From assembly GCA_023053545.1 (NCBI GenBank), contig JAKZAN010000002.1:790375-854374 (forward strand): 64,000 bases of DNA, read 5' to 3'. Under the pieces are notes generated by a model. The model was given only the letters and a program-made list of their open reading frames with translations. It ran no database searches and had not been told where the DNA came from. Below are positions 48,556 through 61,451 of the stretch, piece by piece. Origin of the DNA: Lepidurus packardi. Its lineage: Eukaryota > Arthropoda > Branchiopoda > Notostraca > Triopsidae. Every line of letters starts with the position of its first letter. Position 1 is the first letter of the stretch. Both the position numbers and the translations under genes were made by a program.

Positions 48556-49426
48556 AATAAAGGAAATAAAGCATTTGGAAAAGGCGAACCGCGACAGTAT
48601 ACAGAATAAAGATGTATTCATTTCTTTAACACAGCGAAACATTAAAACTAGGCACTACATGCGTTCATTAACTCCAGAAATTAAAACCTAGAATAAAAGG
48701 AATCTACTTAAGATTACCACTTAGGAAAACAAATCCGGAATGATAACTTACTTGCGGCTATAAAAAGTTACTGGAATCTCTCTAATCCTCCAACTTACTT
48801 GAGCAGAGATTAGCGTTACGAATTCGAAAAAAGTGCCCCAATGTACTCCAATGTAGGATTATTTTTTTTCAATTCCCAGATGTCGTCAATGGTTTAAAGA
48901 CGACAGGCGAGGTGTTATGCATTGTCATCAGCAGCTTTCTCGAACGAAATTAAATAGCCTAAGAAACATGACACGAAGGTAAGGCAAAAACTCCAACAAA
49001 AGGAATGGGTGAGTAAACAAGACAAGTTCAAAGACATAACCTTGTAGAAATAGATTATTGGCAAGTCAAACTGATAGTAGGAGGCTTGTTAATCCACTTG
49101 TTGGCTGTCAAATTAACAAAATTGCATATATCACTAAATTGGTTTCTAGAGAAGTTGCGTTCAGTCGTTTCTATGAAAACAGAAATACGTAATACATCTG
49201 CATCTAAGAAACTTAACAGTTCACTCAACTTTTCTTTGAACACGAGATGCTATTTGTTTATATTCTGGTTAACGTGTTGAATAAAGAACAAGGAAACAAT
49301 ATCAAAAAGGATTTCTACTGGAAATAGGAAAAAACTAACTAAACTGAAAAAACTAAAAAATTTCCAACGGATCGTAGTTGCAAAAATTGATAATCACACC
49401 CAAAGTTACATCCACAGTATAAAGGC
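48556..49426. other. Non-coding spacer
   Basis: No gene is supported. A 13-base CACAGTATAAAGG identical to the P terminus occurs at 49413, without further match. Confidence 0.5.
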
Positions 49427-49434
49427 CTCTAGAA

Positions 49435-49625
49435 CAGTGGTCCCCAACCATTGGGCCGTGGTCTGTTGTAAGGGGGCCGCGGCGTGTGAGTAAGTGAACT
49501 ACGCCTCTGCACATACTGAACACCTCCACTCCACCGATTCGCACAAAATTTCCTTAGAAATCGGTCCGCGGAACATTTTCCCTTAGGAACCTGTCCGCGG
49601 TTCCAAAAATGGTTCGGGACCACTG
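49435..49625. mobile_element. hAT MITE
   Basis: It is 191 bases long, with inverted ends CAGTGGTCCCCAACC and CAGTGGTCCCGAACC (reversed). It is flanked by CTCTAGAA (49427-49434) and CTCTACAA (49626-49633), an 8-bp duplication with one mismatch that fits the nTCTAGAn preference of hAT elements. No ORF. Confidence 0.88.
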
Positions 49626-49633
49626 CTCTACAA

Positions 49634-51246
49634 CATGTATTATGTCAAATACAATACTCTACTTTGAAGCATATAACTTGGGCAGATGCCTCGCTCCGAA
49701 GTTCGATGTCTACCCAAGTCCGTATTTGGGCTACCCGAGTTCGAACTTCGGTAGATATCGAACCTGGGACGCAACGGAACTAAATTAAATATTTTAAAAA
49801 ATGACATACCCGGCTCTGTTAGTTTTGAACCGTGAAAGTGAGGGGTGTAAAGGTAAGTCAATGCACTGAAGTTCCGCTAAGATGAGTTCACATTCAAGGA
49901 TCCGTTCTGGTCAAAGATCCGATAATTTTATGGAAAACAATTTAAAAAAGCATTTTGTCAAAGCGCTCGGAGTAGAAAAGTTCTTAAATATGCCACTAGA
50001 TGACCCGCACACTAGATTGCTGGCCATTAGATGACGCTGCATCGGTAAATTTCCAGAAAAAAACACTCCGTTGCTCTGCCACTTTCGGTGCAACGCTGCT
50101 CCGTTCCCGTTCGGCCAAAAGAACGGATCGAACCGGAACAGAACGAATATTGCCGTAAGTTCCAGAACACTGGTTCAAAAGGGAGTTATAAGTCGCGAAC
50201 AGGAAGAGATTTAACCTGCGAACTAACTTACCTGGATAGTTACGAAAACCCCACCTGACTCTTCTGTAAGGTGCTGCTCCATAGCGGCTTCAACATAAGA
50301 CTTTAGCCTCTCATTTGCATTTCATTGAACCTTGGCCATAGAGTAATAAATAGAGAGAACTGTCCCTGTCAAAAGTCTGTTACACCAAAATGCAGCGAAA
50401 AGGAAGGACTGCATAGGGGGGTCCTTGCTGCTGATTGGCTGGAAGATTGCGAAGTAGGTCCTTGTCGCTGATTGGCTGTACATTACAGATCGATATCGTT
50501 GGTTAAGCGTATTGACTAAGAACTTCTCAAATGGCAATACAATATTATAAACATGAATCAATTACAACCAGCAGCGGTATATATGAATTGAGAACTTGGT
50601 GTATTGAACACGTACACATGCAGGACTAATGTGACTAATGGATCTTATCGTTGCGCTTAATCAAATATTATAATTTCAGTTTATATCTGATGTAAAATGC
50701 AATTTTTTTACAAGTCAGAACTTGTAATATCTGGGCTAATGGCATTAGTAATACGGAACTAATTATTCTGATCATGGAAATGCCATACATTCAGTTTAAG
50801 GATTTACTTGTTATTTTATTATTGTCCTGTTTAGTACGTGCTTCACTTGACATTCTTTCGAGTACTTTCTCTAGAAAGGAAACTTTCCCCGCTGAATGAA
50901 AGCAGCAAAATCCGGGAACTACTTTCTTGTAGCTGCATTCCTGATTAAGCAATTGTATCGTCTTCGTCGTCCATTTTAACATTGTTTCTGATGTGTTGTG
51001 CTTGTTGATTACATCCCTGCATTGACTACATATATTCGACTATCCTAGTGTCTGTTAATAACTACATCTCAATCCAAATCCTAGTGTTTCGTCTAGAGAA
51101 ACTGGTATGTTTTTCCGCCTCATTTTATCACACATTTTATCACACAAATTGGTAGTTTGGTGGTCTCTTGTCGTAATCCAGTATATTTGAGGAAATTTAC
51201 CGTGAATAATAGTAAGTGTTTTTGACATACCCTTTTTAGGAAACAA
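49634..51246. other. Non-coding region upstream of P1 transposase
   Basis: Two 22-base near-repeats (GGTCCTTG...CTGATTGGCTG) lie at 50420 and 50457. A short inverted pair, CGAAGTTCGA/TCGAACTTCG, lies near 49701-49755. No gene is supported. The terminal repeats of the P1 element were not identified. Confidence 0.45.
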
Positions 51247-54241
51247 ATGCCGGCTGTGTGCATAGTGAAGGACTGTGGAAACAAGGTTCCTCGCAAGAAA
51301 TCACAGAATAGCGCTGTTAGTTTCCACAAACTACCAAAGTCGAGTGATAAGCTTATTAAGTGGAGAAGTGCGTTAAATGGGCACGTAAGCTGTGTCTTGG
51401 ACCCTTGTGATTCTCGTCAAAAAGTTTGCTCGAAACACTTTTCGAGTGATAGTTTTGTTTACGTGAAAAAAAAGCGTTTGCTCAAAGACGGGGTGGTGCC
51501 TACTATTTTTGATCGAATTGGTACTGAACATACTGACGGTTGTTATTTAAATACGTCCCAAATTTCTGTGACTACTAGTACCTTAGACCATAATTACGCT
51601 AAAAGTAATCCTCCAAGTACGAGTTTTTCAGAGTGCCCCTTAGATTGCAGTTTGGCTCAGTCTGATCAGGTCCCTGACCTACTCGATGAATTGGTTATGG
51701 TCAGTGATCGGATTGAAGGCTCAAGCGAGCAGTTGTCGCCTACGGATCGCAGCTGCGTTACACCATGCAATTTATTATCCTTTGATTGTAAACCGACTCA
51801 GTTAGCAAAGAAAAAAATTCGCTCGACAGTGAAGCGCAAGCTCCAGTTTTTAAGACCTGGTCGACCTAAAAAGCTAAAGCTGGACGATAAAATTATCCTC
51901 CCACTAACAATAAAGCAACAGGAAAGGTTGTTAAAACAGCTTCAACTTCAACAAGTTCAGCAAAAAACAAAACACAGGCATATTCGTGCACTTAGAATGA
52001 AAAATAGAAGAGCTTCGGTAAAAATTAATTATCTACAAACAATGGTTGAGGAATTAAAAAGAGAGGGCTTATCGGAGGCTGGAGTGGAAGCAATAAATAG
52101 CTGCTTGTCTGGGACAGTTGCTGGCAAACTTTTGACCAGTTTGCTGAAGAAAGGCAATAAAGGCTCTAGGCTGCAATTTAGTGATGAACTGAAAGTTTTC
52201 GCAACCACTCTACACTTCCACTCCGTGAGAGCCTACGAATATGTTAGAACTAAGCTACTAAATGTTTTGCCTCATCCGAAAACTATCGTAAAATGGTACA
52301 GAAGTCTTGACGGCTCACCTGGTTTTACGAATCATGCACTTTGCGTTTTGGAAGAAAAGACAAAGCCCAGACAAAACCATGTACTGCTCTCTCATATTTG
52401 ACGAGATGCATATCCGCAATCACGTCGAATATGACCAGAACAAAAAAAGATTTGTCGGTAGAATTGATATGGGTGACCATATCGACGACGACAGTCTACC
52501 AGAAGCTCGCGAAGCGTTAGTCTTTATGGTGTCCTGTCTAAATGAGGGATGGAAGCTTCCAATAGGGTATTTTTTAACTGCAGGACTTAACGCAGATGAA
52601 AAAAAGAACCTTGTAATAAGGTCATTAATGATTCTCCACGAAAATGGAATTGAAATAGTATCCCTGACGTTTGATGGAACTCAGGCCAATATGTCAATGG
52701 CTAAGAAACTAGGTGCTTTCCCGAGTCATCCGTATCGCACTTCGTTCTTCGAGCATCCATCAGACGCCAACAAAATAGTATTAATTTTTCCTGATCCCAG
52801 CCACATGTTAAAACTGGTCCGGAACACACTTAGCGAAAAAAGAGAACTATATATTGGCAATAGTAAGAGCAAAATAAGCTGGAAGTACATTGAAGCGCTT
52901 CACGAACTTCAAAAACGTGAAGGCCTCGTTTCGGCAAATCGACTCAGAGATGCTCATGTCAATTTTCAAAAGCAGAAAATGAAAGTTAAATTAGCTGCAC
53001 AGGTTTTTAGTACATCTGTATCGAAAAGTTTAGAGCATTGTCGGGTGAATGGTATTCATGAATTTGCTGATTCGGCCCACACTGAGTTGTTCCTTTTGGC
53101 CATTAACGATCTTTTTGATGTTTCAAATAGTCATTTTCCTAATGCTCCGTCATTTAAAGGAGCATTAATGAAACAAAATTCCAATGCAATTTTTTCCCGC
53201 TTTGAAGAAATAGAAAGTTTAATTGAGAAGCTGTATATTTGCGATTCACACGACAAAGAGCCGCGTTGTATTTTGAACAGTGGCCGAAAAACAGGATTTT
53301 TAGGGTTTTTAATTTGTATGCAAAGTGTTCGAGGTTTGTACAACTACTTGATAGAAAATGGTACGATGCAATATTTGCGCACCTATGCGTTTAGCCAGGA
53401 TCATTTAGAAATGTTTTTCGGAATGATCCGTTGCAAAGGGGGGTTTAATGATAATCCAACTGCAACACAGTTCTGTTCCGCCTACATTAAGCTTTTGGTT
53501 AGGAATGAAATTAAATCTATTGAAAGTGGTAACTGTACTCCAGAAGAACCCTTCAAGTTTCTTTTCTCTATAGCAAACAAACTGCGCAAAGAAGCAGAAA
53601 AGCAGGATTTAATCATTTGTAATCCGCTGCGCGAGAAATTCGCTGCACTGACTAGTCTTGAAAAACAACCGGACCACGAGTATCTAGAATATTCTGATAC
53701 TGATTGCTTCAGTCTTTTTGCCGAAGACGTAATCTTTTATGTTGGAGGTTTTGTGGCAAAAAAATTGTTAGACCTGAAATCGCTTTCGTGTGTACAATGC
53801 CGTAGTTTTATCCTGTGTGAGGAAGTTTCTGGAGACTGTCGCACAGATTTAATAGCTGTAAAAAGTTACAGTAACACAAACAGCGGCCTTTGCAGACCAA
53901 GCGCCTTAGTGCACTTTCTTTGTCGTTTATGCGAACGCTTTTTTCGAACGATCTTAGCCTCAACACCCAACAGTATTCCAGCAGTGGAAAGACTGGAAGA
54001 GTCCATCGTTAGTTACGTGTTTGAGAATTGCCAAGAAAAGGGAGATATATTGAAAGCACCTGTCGAGCATGATAATCAGTTGTCAGGACAGGACAAACAT
54101 GGGCGACTTTTTGTTAGTCTTGTTGTAAGAAAATATTTAAACACCAGACTGTACCATTACGCACGCGCCCGTAATAGCCAAACGCACTCTGGAACTTTAA
54201 GGCAGGTGAACAAGAAATGCACCATATTCAGTGGAAACTGA
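51247..54241 (+). pseudogene. THAP/P-type transposase (P1) with one frame break
   Basis: The first frame (51247-52401) starts with a THAP zinc domain (MPAVCIVKDCGNKVP; VCSKHF; GVVPTIF) and then a coiled-coil basic region. A one-base shift between about 52307 and 52390 passes to the second frame (to 54241), which has LIFDEMHI (first Asp), LTFDGTQANMSMAKKLG (second Asp), the HMLKLVRN helix, FSQDHLEMFFGMIRCKGGF (catalytic Glu) and a C-terminal Cys box (YVGGFVAKK...CVQC). The protein would be about 990 residues, similar to THAP9. Apart from the shift it looks complete. A short intron cannot be excluded at the shift. Confidence 0.88.
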
Positions 54242-54959
54242 CATGTATAATCCTTAAATTAACCTCACTTATAATTTTGAAATGTTTACAAAATGTTTGA
54301 AATGTTAACATTGACATACCAAGAGTAAAATCAATCCTCCGTATCCCTATGTCGGAAATTCCTATGCTTGCAATGTCAAAACCCATTTTTTGTAACCCCC
54401 AACCCTTTTTTTTCATGTATCGACTTTTTGTTTTTATTCTATACATACTCGTTATATTATATAAATATGTGCATTTTCTAAATGGTCGCTATGATCCGGT
54501 TATAGTTCGGATTAATGTTTAAAAATTTCCCGCTTGGTCTCCGCTAAGGCAAAGAAATCGATCGAGTCCATTTGGTATCGATTTACAGCTCAACTCCGTT
54601 TTTCGTAGTTCCCGCTGTCCCAAGAAGTTCTGGCCAACCTCCTCCTCTCATGGGGTTAGCCTGGGGCTCTCGAAAGTGGTAACAAACTTTCCGTAAGGAA
54701 AGGCCTCAATGTTCTCTCTATTTATTATTACTCTATGGGCTATATGGACGGCTGTGGTCGACATAACTCAAACTCAGCCGCCATCTTTGTGGGGAAAATA
54801 GGCGCGATTTTTGAATCTTGTATGGGTCAGAAACTTTACAGCTACAGTATAAGTGTACAGTACCAACCCTCTAATTTGTACAAGTGAAACAATGTAATTT
54901 AACAACGGCAACTAGCATCAGCTCACGCTTAAGTTTTTTTTTTTTTTAAAGTTACATTT
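54242..54959. other. Spacer between P1 and P2 transposases
   Basis: No gene is supported. The words CCGCCATCTTTGTGGGGAAA at 54779 recur at 58571. A weak P-terminus-like word (ACAGTATAAGTGTACAGTA) is at 54844. Confidence 0.4.
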
Positions 54960-57900
54960 TTACTGACCTTTGAACTGTATTGTCTTGGTCAGTCTATTTC
55001 GAATCCTTTGAATTTTCATTTTTTGAATTTGTTCCTTGCAGTGGTGGTAGTATCTCACTTTGATGTAAAACTCTATCACTAGTTTGACTAGTTTTAAGAC
55101 GTGATTATCCAAAGGATCGCATTCAAACAAATGGTTTGTCAGATCCGTAAAAACATTTTCGAAGTCAATAGCCATGAACGCTTTGTGAGAAATCCTAGTC
55201 ACAGATTCGTTTTCAGTCCTCGATCTGAAGGATCTTTCCGCCATTTGACAAATTTTAACAACGCTTGAAGAGGGATACGTAAGTCCACCATTATCCTTAA
55301 TGAGTGTTAGGTCAGATGACGTGGTGCATTTGAAATCTCTTAGGGCTTCTTTGCATTTCGAGCAAGCTAATTTGGTTGAAATACTTCGAACCACATTTCC
55401 TAGAATTTGTGTTACTATAAAGTCGTAAACTATTCTACTAACTACTAACTTCTACTAATTACTAACTACTCCTAAATATAAATTCTAACCTGCAATGTAC
55501 CCAACAACTTGGGTTGAAAACATTCCCATTTCGATCGCTTGTAAATTCTCTAAGGTTTCTTCCCCAAAACTATCTTCCACCGACTGCTTTAAATTTTCCG
55601 CATTTACTAGTAAGGCCTTGGAAGTAGCAGAGGTCACCGTAAAAATTGGCATGGCAGAAATAGCATTAGAACAGTTCCCGTAATTGCTCCCTTTAATCTC
55701 ATGGTGCAAAAGCAGTCTTTTCCAGGCCCCTTCGAACTGTCGAGCAGTCGGATTAGTCGAAAAACCGCCCCTACTTCTAACAGCTGAGAAGAAGACCTCT
55801 AGATGGTCTTGGCTTAGCTTATATGTTAGTAAATACCTAAATACTGAAAATGTAAACAGAGTATAGTTTGATCATTACTTGTACATTACTTGAGCTTCTG
55901 TGGAATGCAACCAATGTATTCATCATACATTAAACTAACTGCTGTCAGGTCGTTCCAGAAACCAAGAAAGCCGGTTTTGATAGGACTGTCCAACACGCTG
56001 CGTTGTTGACCTTCTATTTTGAGAGATTGAATGTACGAACTAATTTCGTTTATTGTATTTCGCATTTCCGAAATGTTGGAAGCCATCAATGGCTTTTTGC
56101 ATACAGGCGCAAGCAAGTTTCGCGAATTCAGAATGTCAAACGCTCTGAAATTCAAAAGCATTAGAAGCGTACTGCGTACTAAATAGACGAACTTTTACCG
56201 ATCAAAAACACGAATAAATTTAATAGTTTCTTCACATCCTTGAAACTGTGGATATGCAGGTGACCCATCCTCATTCTTTAAGATACTGCAGAATTCTAAA
56301 GCTGATGCAACCGAATTGCTGATGGTTTGAGCTGCCAGTCTTACTTTCATAATTTGCTGCCGAAAATTAATATGCTGTAAACGTAGTTTGTTGGCTGCAT
56401 GTAAACCACTTCTTTCTTGCAATGACTGCAGTGCGGTTATGTATTCCCACTTAATTGCCTGGCGAGATAATAACCTTTAATCAAAGAAGTATATAATCTG
56501 AATTTACTTTGCCATTGCTATAAAGCACATTCTTTTCCAAGTTATTACGGACCAACTTTAACATATGACAAGCATCGTAAATAAGGAAGACATGGTCTTC
56601 TGTCACCGGATGGAGAAAATAAGGTTGGCATTTACTACAATGTAAGATTGCAGCAAGGTGTCTGGCCATCGCTTGGTTATTCGCAGCACCATCAAATGTC
56701 AGACCAACAATTTTCACATTGGCTTCGTGCAATAAAGAGAGAGTTTCTTTTATAAGATTTGCTTTTTCAGAACCGCTTAAGCCATGGACTAGGAAATAGG
56801 CTAGTGGAATTTTGCTATTCCCGTTCACAGTTACGACCAGAAATACTAGAGCTTCTTTGGCAATTGGAAGAGATGCATTGTCGATTCCCGTGCCCATGTC
56901 AACCCTCCCTATTTCACGTTTTTGGGCAAAGTCGTACTCGCAAGAAGACATAATAGCCATTTCATCAATTACAAGATTGTACATAAGTACACTACCTGGA
57001 TTTTTCTCAGTGAATTCTGCACTTCTGAAATAAATAATAACAACATTTTGATAAACTATGAGGATATATTGAGCATACTTTATCTTTAGAACAGATAGTG
57101 CCTCTTGACTGAACCCCGGTTTGCCGTCTATTTTTTGAATCCATTTCCTGAGCGTTCGTGGGTGTGGCAAAGCATTGCCAAAAGTTTTGCGGACATAGTC
57201 ATACGCTTTAGACGAGTAGAAGTTTAATGTCATTGAAAATGCGCGAATCTTCGGAGAATAATGCATTCTTACTTTTTTGCCTATAATGAATGTGCTGTTT
57301 GAAAAAAGTTTGCAAGAATCTTTTACCATGATTATATTATATAGTGCGGGTCAATGAAAATAATAAGTATTTAGAGGTAGTTGCTATTAGAGAATTCTAA
57401 AGTAATGTAATGCATTATTAAGGGCTATAAAATGTCACCCTTACCAATAAGGCTGGTAGAAATGGAGGATTTAAGCACATCGTTAGGGAAATTATCTTGC
57501 AAAAAGTCAGATATGCAGCCGTGCTAAGCAAATCTCTTCGGCGTAAAGTATTCAAAACGGCTTTCAAGTTTAGATTTCTCTTCCGAAGACGAAAATTGGC
57601 ATTATGAAGAGCATGCACTTTCTTAACAGAGCTACGATAAGCACACCATACGACACTGGACTTTCGCAAAGCTTTTCTTTCGCTTGGCTTACAGGAAGCT
57701 GCAAAAAGTCTTTTGCGTGGACTAGATTTTAATTTTTTCAGGCTTCGGTTGGCTGAACTTTCTGTCTCGGTCACCTTTGAAAGGAGTCTAAGTCGGAATC
57801 ATGGCATAACAAAATAAAATACTTCTTGAAGGCTGCTATTTTCGACACTTGTTGGTATTAAATCCATAGATTGAGAACACTCTATGGACAATGACATATC

Positions 57901-58500
57901 ACACGCGTCCGAACTACGTTCCTCTTCGACTGGACGCTTCAAATTTAATAAGGTCTCTCCTTCTTCTCTCATTCCTTCATATTTTTGCTCGTTGAAATCC
58001 AAATCCTAATTCAATACGGATTTACACAAATTATACTAAGATACACAAGAAAGAGTAGGTCTTTACTTCTTCCAGAACCATGTCGCTGGTGGAATAAGGA
58101 ACTCTTTCGTGCACTTCGGTACTTATCAAATGATCTAGAACTGAATAAGAATATAGAAAAATCGCAAATGCAAGCACAAGTTTTTCACACACCAGCAGTT
58201 GCAGGTTTTGGCACTGCTGCAAAATGTAGCTTTACTACATTACCGTGAATAAGTTCAGATGGATAAAAATGTGCTGAACAAATCCTTTGGCTTTTTTTGG
58301 GATTCGGATTTCCTACAATTTGTTTCCATTGCTCAAGCAAATCTACGCTACTCCACGGATACCTGTTCGAAATAGCACATCACGGAGCATAATTCAATTG
58401 CAATTTTGGAAATATAAAAAATTACGTACGTATGAAAGGTAATATTCTTTCCTTTTTCGTAATGTTTCTTACAACCTGGGAAGGAGCAATATTGTACCAT
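54960..58500 (-). CDS. THAP/P-type transposase gene (P2) with several small introns
   Basis: It starts at an ATG at 58500 (MVQYCSFPGCKK). The intron 58363-58429 (GTACGTAA...AACAG) joins the THAP halves in frame; the second half has ICSAHFYPSEL. Exon 3 starts near 58005, followed by a basic coiled-coil exon (57418-57774). The core exon (56481-57329) has LVIDEMAIM, GLTFDGAANNQAMARHLAA and HMLKLVRNNL, and contains a further in-frame intron (GTATGCTC...TTTCAG). Later exons lie at about 56195-56422, 55890-56150, 55485-55855 (SQDHLEVFFSAVRSRGGF, catalytic Glu) and 54960-55390 (Cys box ACSKCKEAL). The exons keep all three catalytic residues and I see no stop inside them, so it may be functional or domesticated. 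Confidence 0.78.
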
Positions 58501-58844
58501 TCTTTCCGATGGAATTCTAAACCTTGGAAAGCCAAACCATTTAAAACAATAAGCGAACGTAAACAAAAACCGCCATCTTTGTGGGGAAATCTACTACTGG
58601 CGCCCCCCTTTACTCTGCACGCATCGCAGCATAGCCACGCCCTATCTATAGTGTATATGATCTAAGCAGTCAACAGACCAAACGGGCCCAGTCAACAGAC
58701 CAAACGGGCCCACTATTTTGAAACATTGCAAACACCCTGTTGAGCTGTTTTCCGGACTCAGGGAACAACACACGATATGGGTAAGACACGACATGTAAAT
58801 ATTTGCAAACATATCTATTGTATTGTAACATATGTGTAATGAAG

Positions 58845-58928
58845 TATTTATCGTTTTTTGTATTATTTTCCACTTAGAATGGCCCAGAAGAAATCAACTG
58901 GAAGCGGAAGTTTTGCCCAAAACTATAT
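58845..58928 (+). repeat. Exon-start-like direct repeat, unit 1
   Basis: The unit contains a pyrimidine-rich stretch, CTTAG, then ATGGCCCAGAAGAAATC. It is related to unit 2 at 59072-59155 with about 80 percent identity. Each looks like a 3' splice site followed by a start codon (MAQKKS; MVEKKS). Confidence 0.55.
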
Positions 58929-59071
58929 TAAAAAACTAAGTCTAAGAAGTGGCGACTGAAGTATAGTACGACTGTTAGCTGGATTGGGATGGACTTTATA
59001 TAAGACTGGACAAGAGCATACTAAATATTTATAGTAATACTTCTTTGTACGAGTTTTCACATCGACCTGCT

Positions 59072-59155
59072 GTATTTATCGTTCTTTGTATTGTTTTCTT
59101 TGTAGAATGGTCGAGAAAAAATCCAACTCGAAGAGGAAGTCTTGCCCTATAACTA
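59072..59155 (+). repeat. Exon-start-like direct repeat, unit 2
   Basis: This is the second unit, with TTGTAG then ATGGTCGAGAAAAAATC. The frame ends after about 20 codons (MRQ, stop). It is probably a remnant of a duplicated first coding exon. Confidence 0.55.
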
Positions 59156-60450
59156 TGCGCCAGTAATGACTATGTAATCCGACAGTATGGCTGGTTTGGA
59201 AATTTTTTGCCCTGTTATGGAGTACTTCCGTATTCTTCATTATTACCATTGAGTACTTCCGTATTTTTCACTTTCCTCATGGCGATCTTTAGTGATGTCT
59301 GCTTTACTCTTACTGTAAATGTAAAATGTTTCACGTTTGCACTTATATTCTACACCAATCTGTAACAGAATAAACTATATTTAATGAAAAAGCCTTTGCT
59401 CTTTTTCGCGTGTTTCAATAAAGGTTTACTGTTTTGGTGTTTATCATCAGAGTAACTTAAAATGTTTGCTGTATTTCTGAAAAATTTATAACTACCGAAT
59501 CTTAGACCTTGATTAGGTCAAAACCATTTAATCGGTTTTACAAAATTTTTGCTTTGCAAATCCCCATTTTTAAGTTGTAGTTTGGTATAATTATATAGTT
59601 TCAAAATATGTTTCAAAATAGTGGGCCCGTTTGGTCTGTTGACTGGGCCCGTTTGGTCAATGGATGGGCCGTTTTGGCACTGGGCCCGTTTGGTCAAGGT
59701 GGGCCCGTTTGGGACTGGGCCCGTTCGTCCCTTACCCAAGAGCCCCCTCCTCGAAAGGACAAAGAACGTATAAAGAACGTCTGCTTATGGACAGCTTCAG
59801 TGTTGCCAGATACGGCGATTTCTCGCCAACTTTGGCGACTTGGGAGCATAGTTTGGCGTGCATTTGAAGGCACTTGGCGATTGGCGATGTATTTGGCGAC
59901 TTTTGCTCGCTTTTACGTGATGAAGATTTTTATATAGAAAACCAAACTCCGTTCGCAATGTATTCTTGCCGCTTTTATTTACATAGAGGTAATAGACCGC
60001 ATTCCGTAACCAGCAGACCGGTTCCCAGGGGAGGCGCGGATCCCTTGTTAAAGCATACAGGGTAGGTGCGGATTCTACGACTTCGGGAACCGCTGCCAGA
60101 TGACTCGCAGTCTGGCGCTCTGTGAACTGCTCTCAAGGTATGTTGGGCGCGAGATTCGAAGTTCTAGTGCCGATATGGCGGCTGAATCAGTAATAGATCG
60201 CGAGTTTGATTAGGGTGTTTTTTCCAATTGAAGAGCTTGAAGCTTCGCGCTGAAATGTTTGTCTTAATTACTGATTAATGTGGCGTAGCGAGGGTGAAAC
60301 TTTATAGATTTATAGTCAAATGAAAGGAAAGTGAGTTCCTTACGAAGTTTATCTTTTTTTCCGAGGTCATTTAGAACGCTAGAGACGAAATCGCAGTGCG
60401 TTCACGTACAGGAATCAAAGCATCAGGATTATAAAGGTTAGTGTTTATAT

Positions 60451-61003
60451 CACAGTATAAAGGTTTACACAGTATGGTAACTGGGGGTATCTTCCAATGT
60501 AAAGGGATTAAGACGATTTTCTCGGTCTCAAGAGGATGTGGGGGTAACAAGGAACATAGGAGGGATGGATTCACAGACTTGCCCATCCTACCCCAGAAGT
60601 AGGCATTCCAAATCTACTACAAGAAGGGTTCGAAAAGAGAACAAAACATTCACAAAACGGGGGACTGGTGACCTTGCTCTCGAGGGAGTTTGGGGCTGAC
60701 GTAAGATTCGACTAGCATTGCGCGATTTTGAAAGTTTTTCTCCCGGAAATGATTATGCTGGATCTTGGTATTAAAGTCTTACGGTAATATCTTTCAGCTC
60801 ACATTGCTTGCTAATCCGCAAAGAAAGGCAAGCACTTGCTACGTTCTACTGTTTTTAATTTCATATAAATAGCGTCGTCTCATCAACTCGTCAGCAATTG
60901 CTATTGCGCTTCCGTGCAGTTTGTTGCAAATTTCACAGAGCTCACTCGCAATTTCTTTCAAAGCAGATTTTTACCGTTTTCTTAACACGACTCTCTTAAC
61001 ACA
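60451..61003. mobile_element. P-type element end inserted in hAT element 2
   Basis: It is the reverse complement of about 29230-29802, starting CACAGTATAAAGG at 60451 and running to the TTCTTAACACGACTC region. The other end is missing. Its insertion or a later deletion removed the N-terminal part of the hAT transposase. Confidence 0.88.
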
Positions 61004-61326
61004 ACGAGGTATTTTATAGTATATGGGGTTGGAGAATATGGAGTATATTTATACACGGCAGTTGTCGGCTTCTTGGCTGAGAGAAAGCTCCCCCTTGCAA
61101 ATCTCATTGGTATTGGCACTGATGGTGCTAGTGCAATGTGTGGTGTTAACAATTCTCTCTACACCAAACTTCGTGACAGCGTACCAGGGTTAATATTAGT
61201 TAAATGTATTTGTCACTCGCTTCACTTAGCTGCCTCCAAAGCTTGTTTAGTTTTTCCTAAACACGTTGATTTTATGGTTCGGGAAACCTACAACTGGTTT
61301 AGCAATAGCCCAATGCGTAGAAGCCT

Positions 61327-61430
61327 GTATAGAGAAATATAGTTTTCCTGTATAGTTTCTCGTTGCATAACTAGAATATATTCTAGTTATGCAACGAGAA
61401 ACTATACAGGAAAACTATATTTCTCTATAC
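61327..61430. repeat. Perfect 104-bp palindrome
   Basis: Each arm has 52 bases, with the centre between 61378 and 61379 and no spacer. It begins GTATAGAGAAATATAG. The left arm continues the hAT coding sequence; the right arm is its inverted copy. Confidence 0.95.
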
Positions 61431-61451
61431 TTTATACTATACTATACTATA

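Larger units (their letters stand above)
58666..59725. mobile_element. Foldback-like element with GGGCCCGTTTGGTC repeats
   Basis: The left end (58666-58725) and the right end (59606-59665, inverted) share about 50 bases. Both contain repeated CAACAGACCAAACGGGCCCA units; the right end adds three more diverged units to about 59725. The interior has two related 84-base segments at 58845-58928 and 59072-59155. No transposase is inside. Confidence 0.8.

Noticed and set aside
50420-50478. Two GGTCCTTG...GATTGGCTG units as a CRISPR-like or regulatory array
   Set aside because: There are only two short units, with no spacer pattern; CRISPR is not expected in an animal genome.
54779-58590. Direct repeat CCGCCATCTTTGTGGGGAAA flanking P2 as terminal repeats
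   Set aside because: P elements have inverted ends; these are direct and not at clear boundaries. They may be part of another dispersed repeat.
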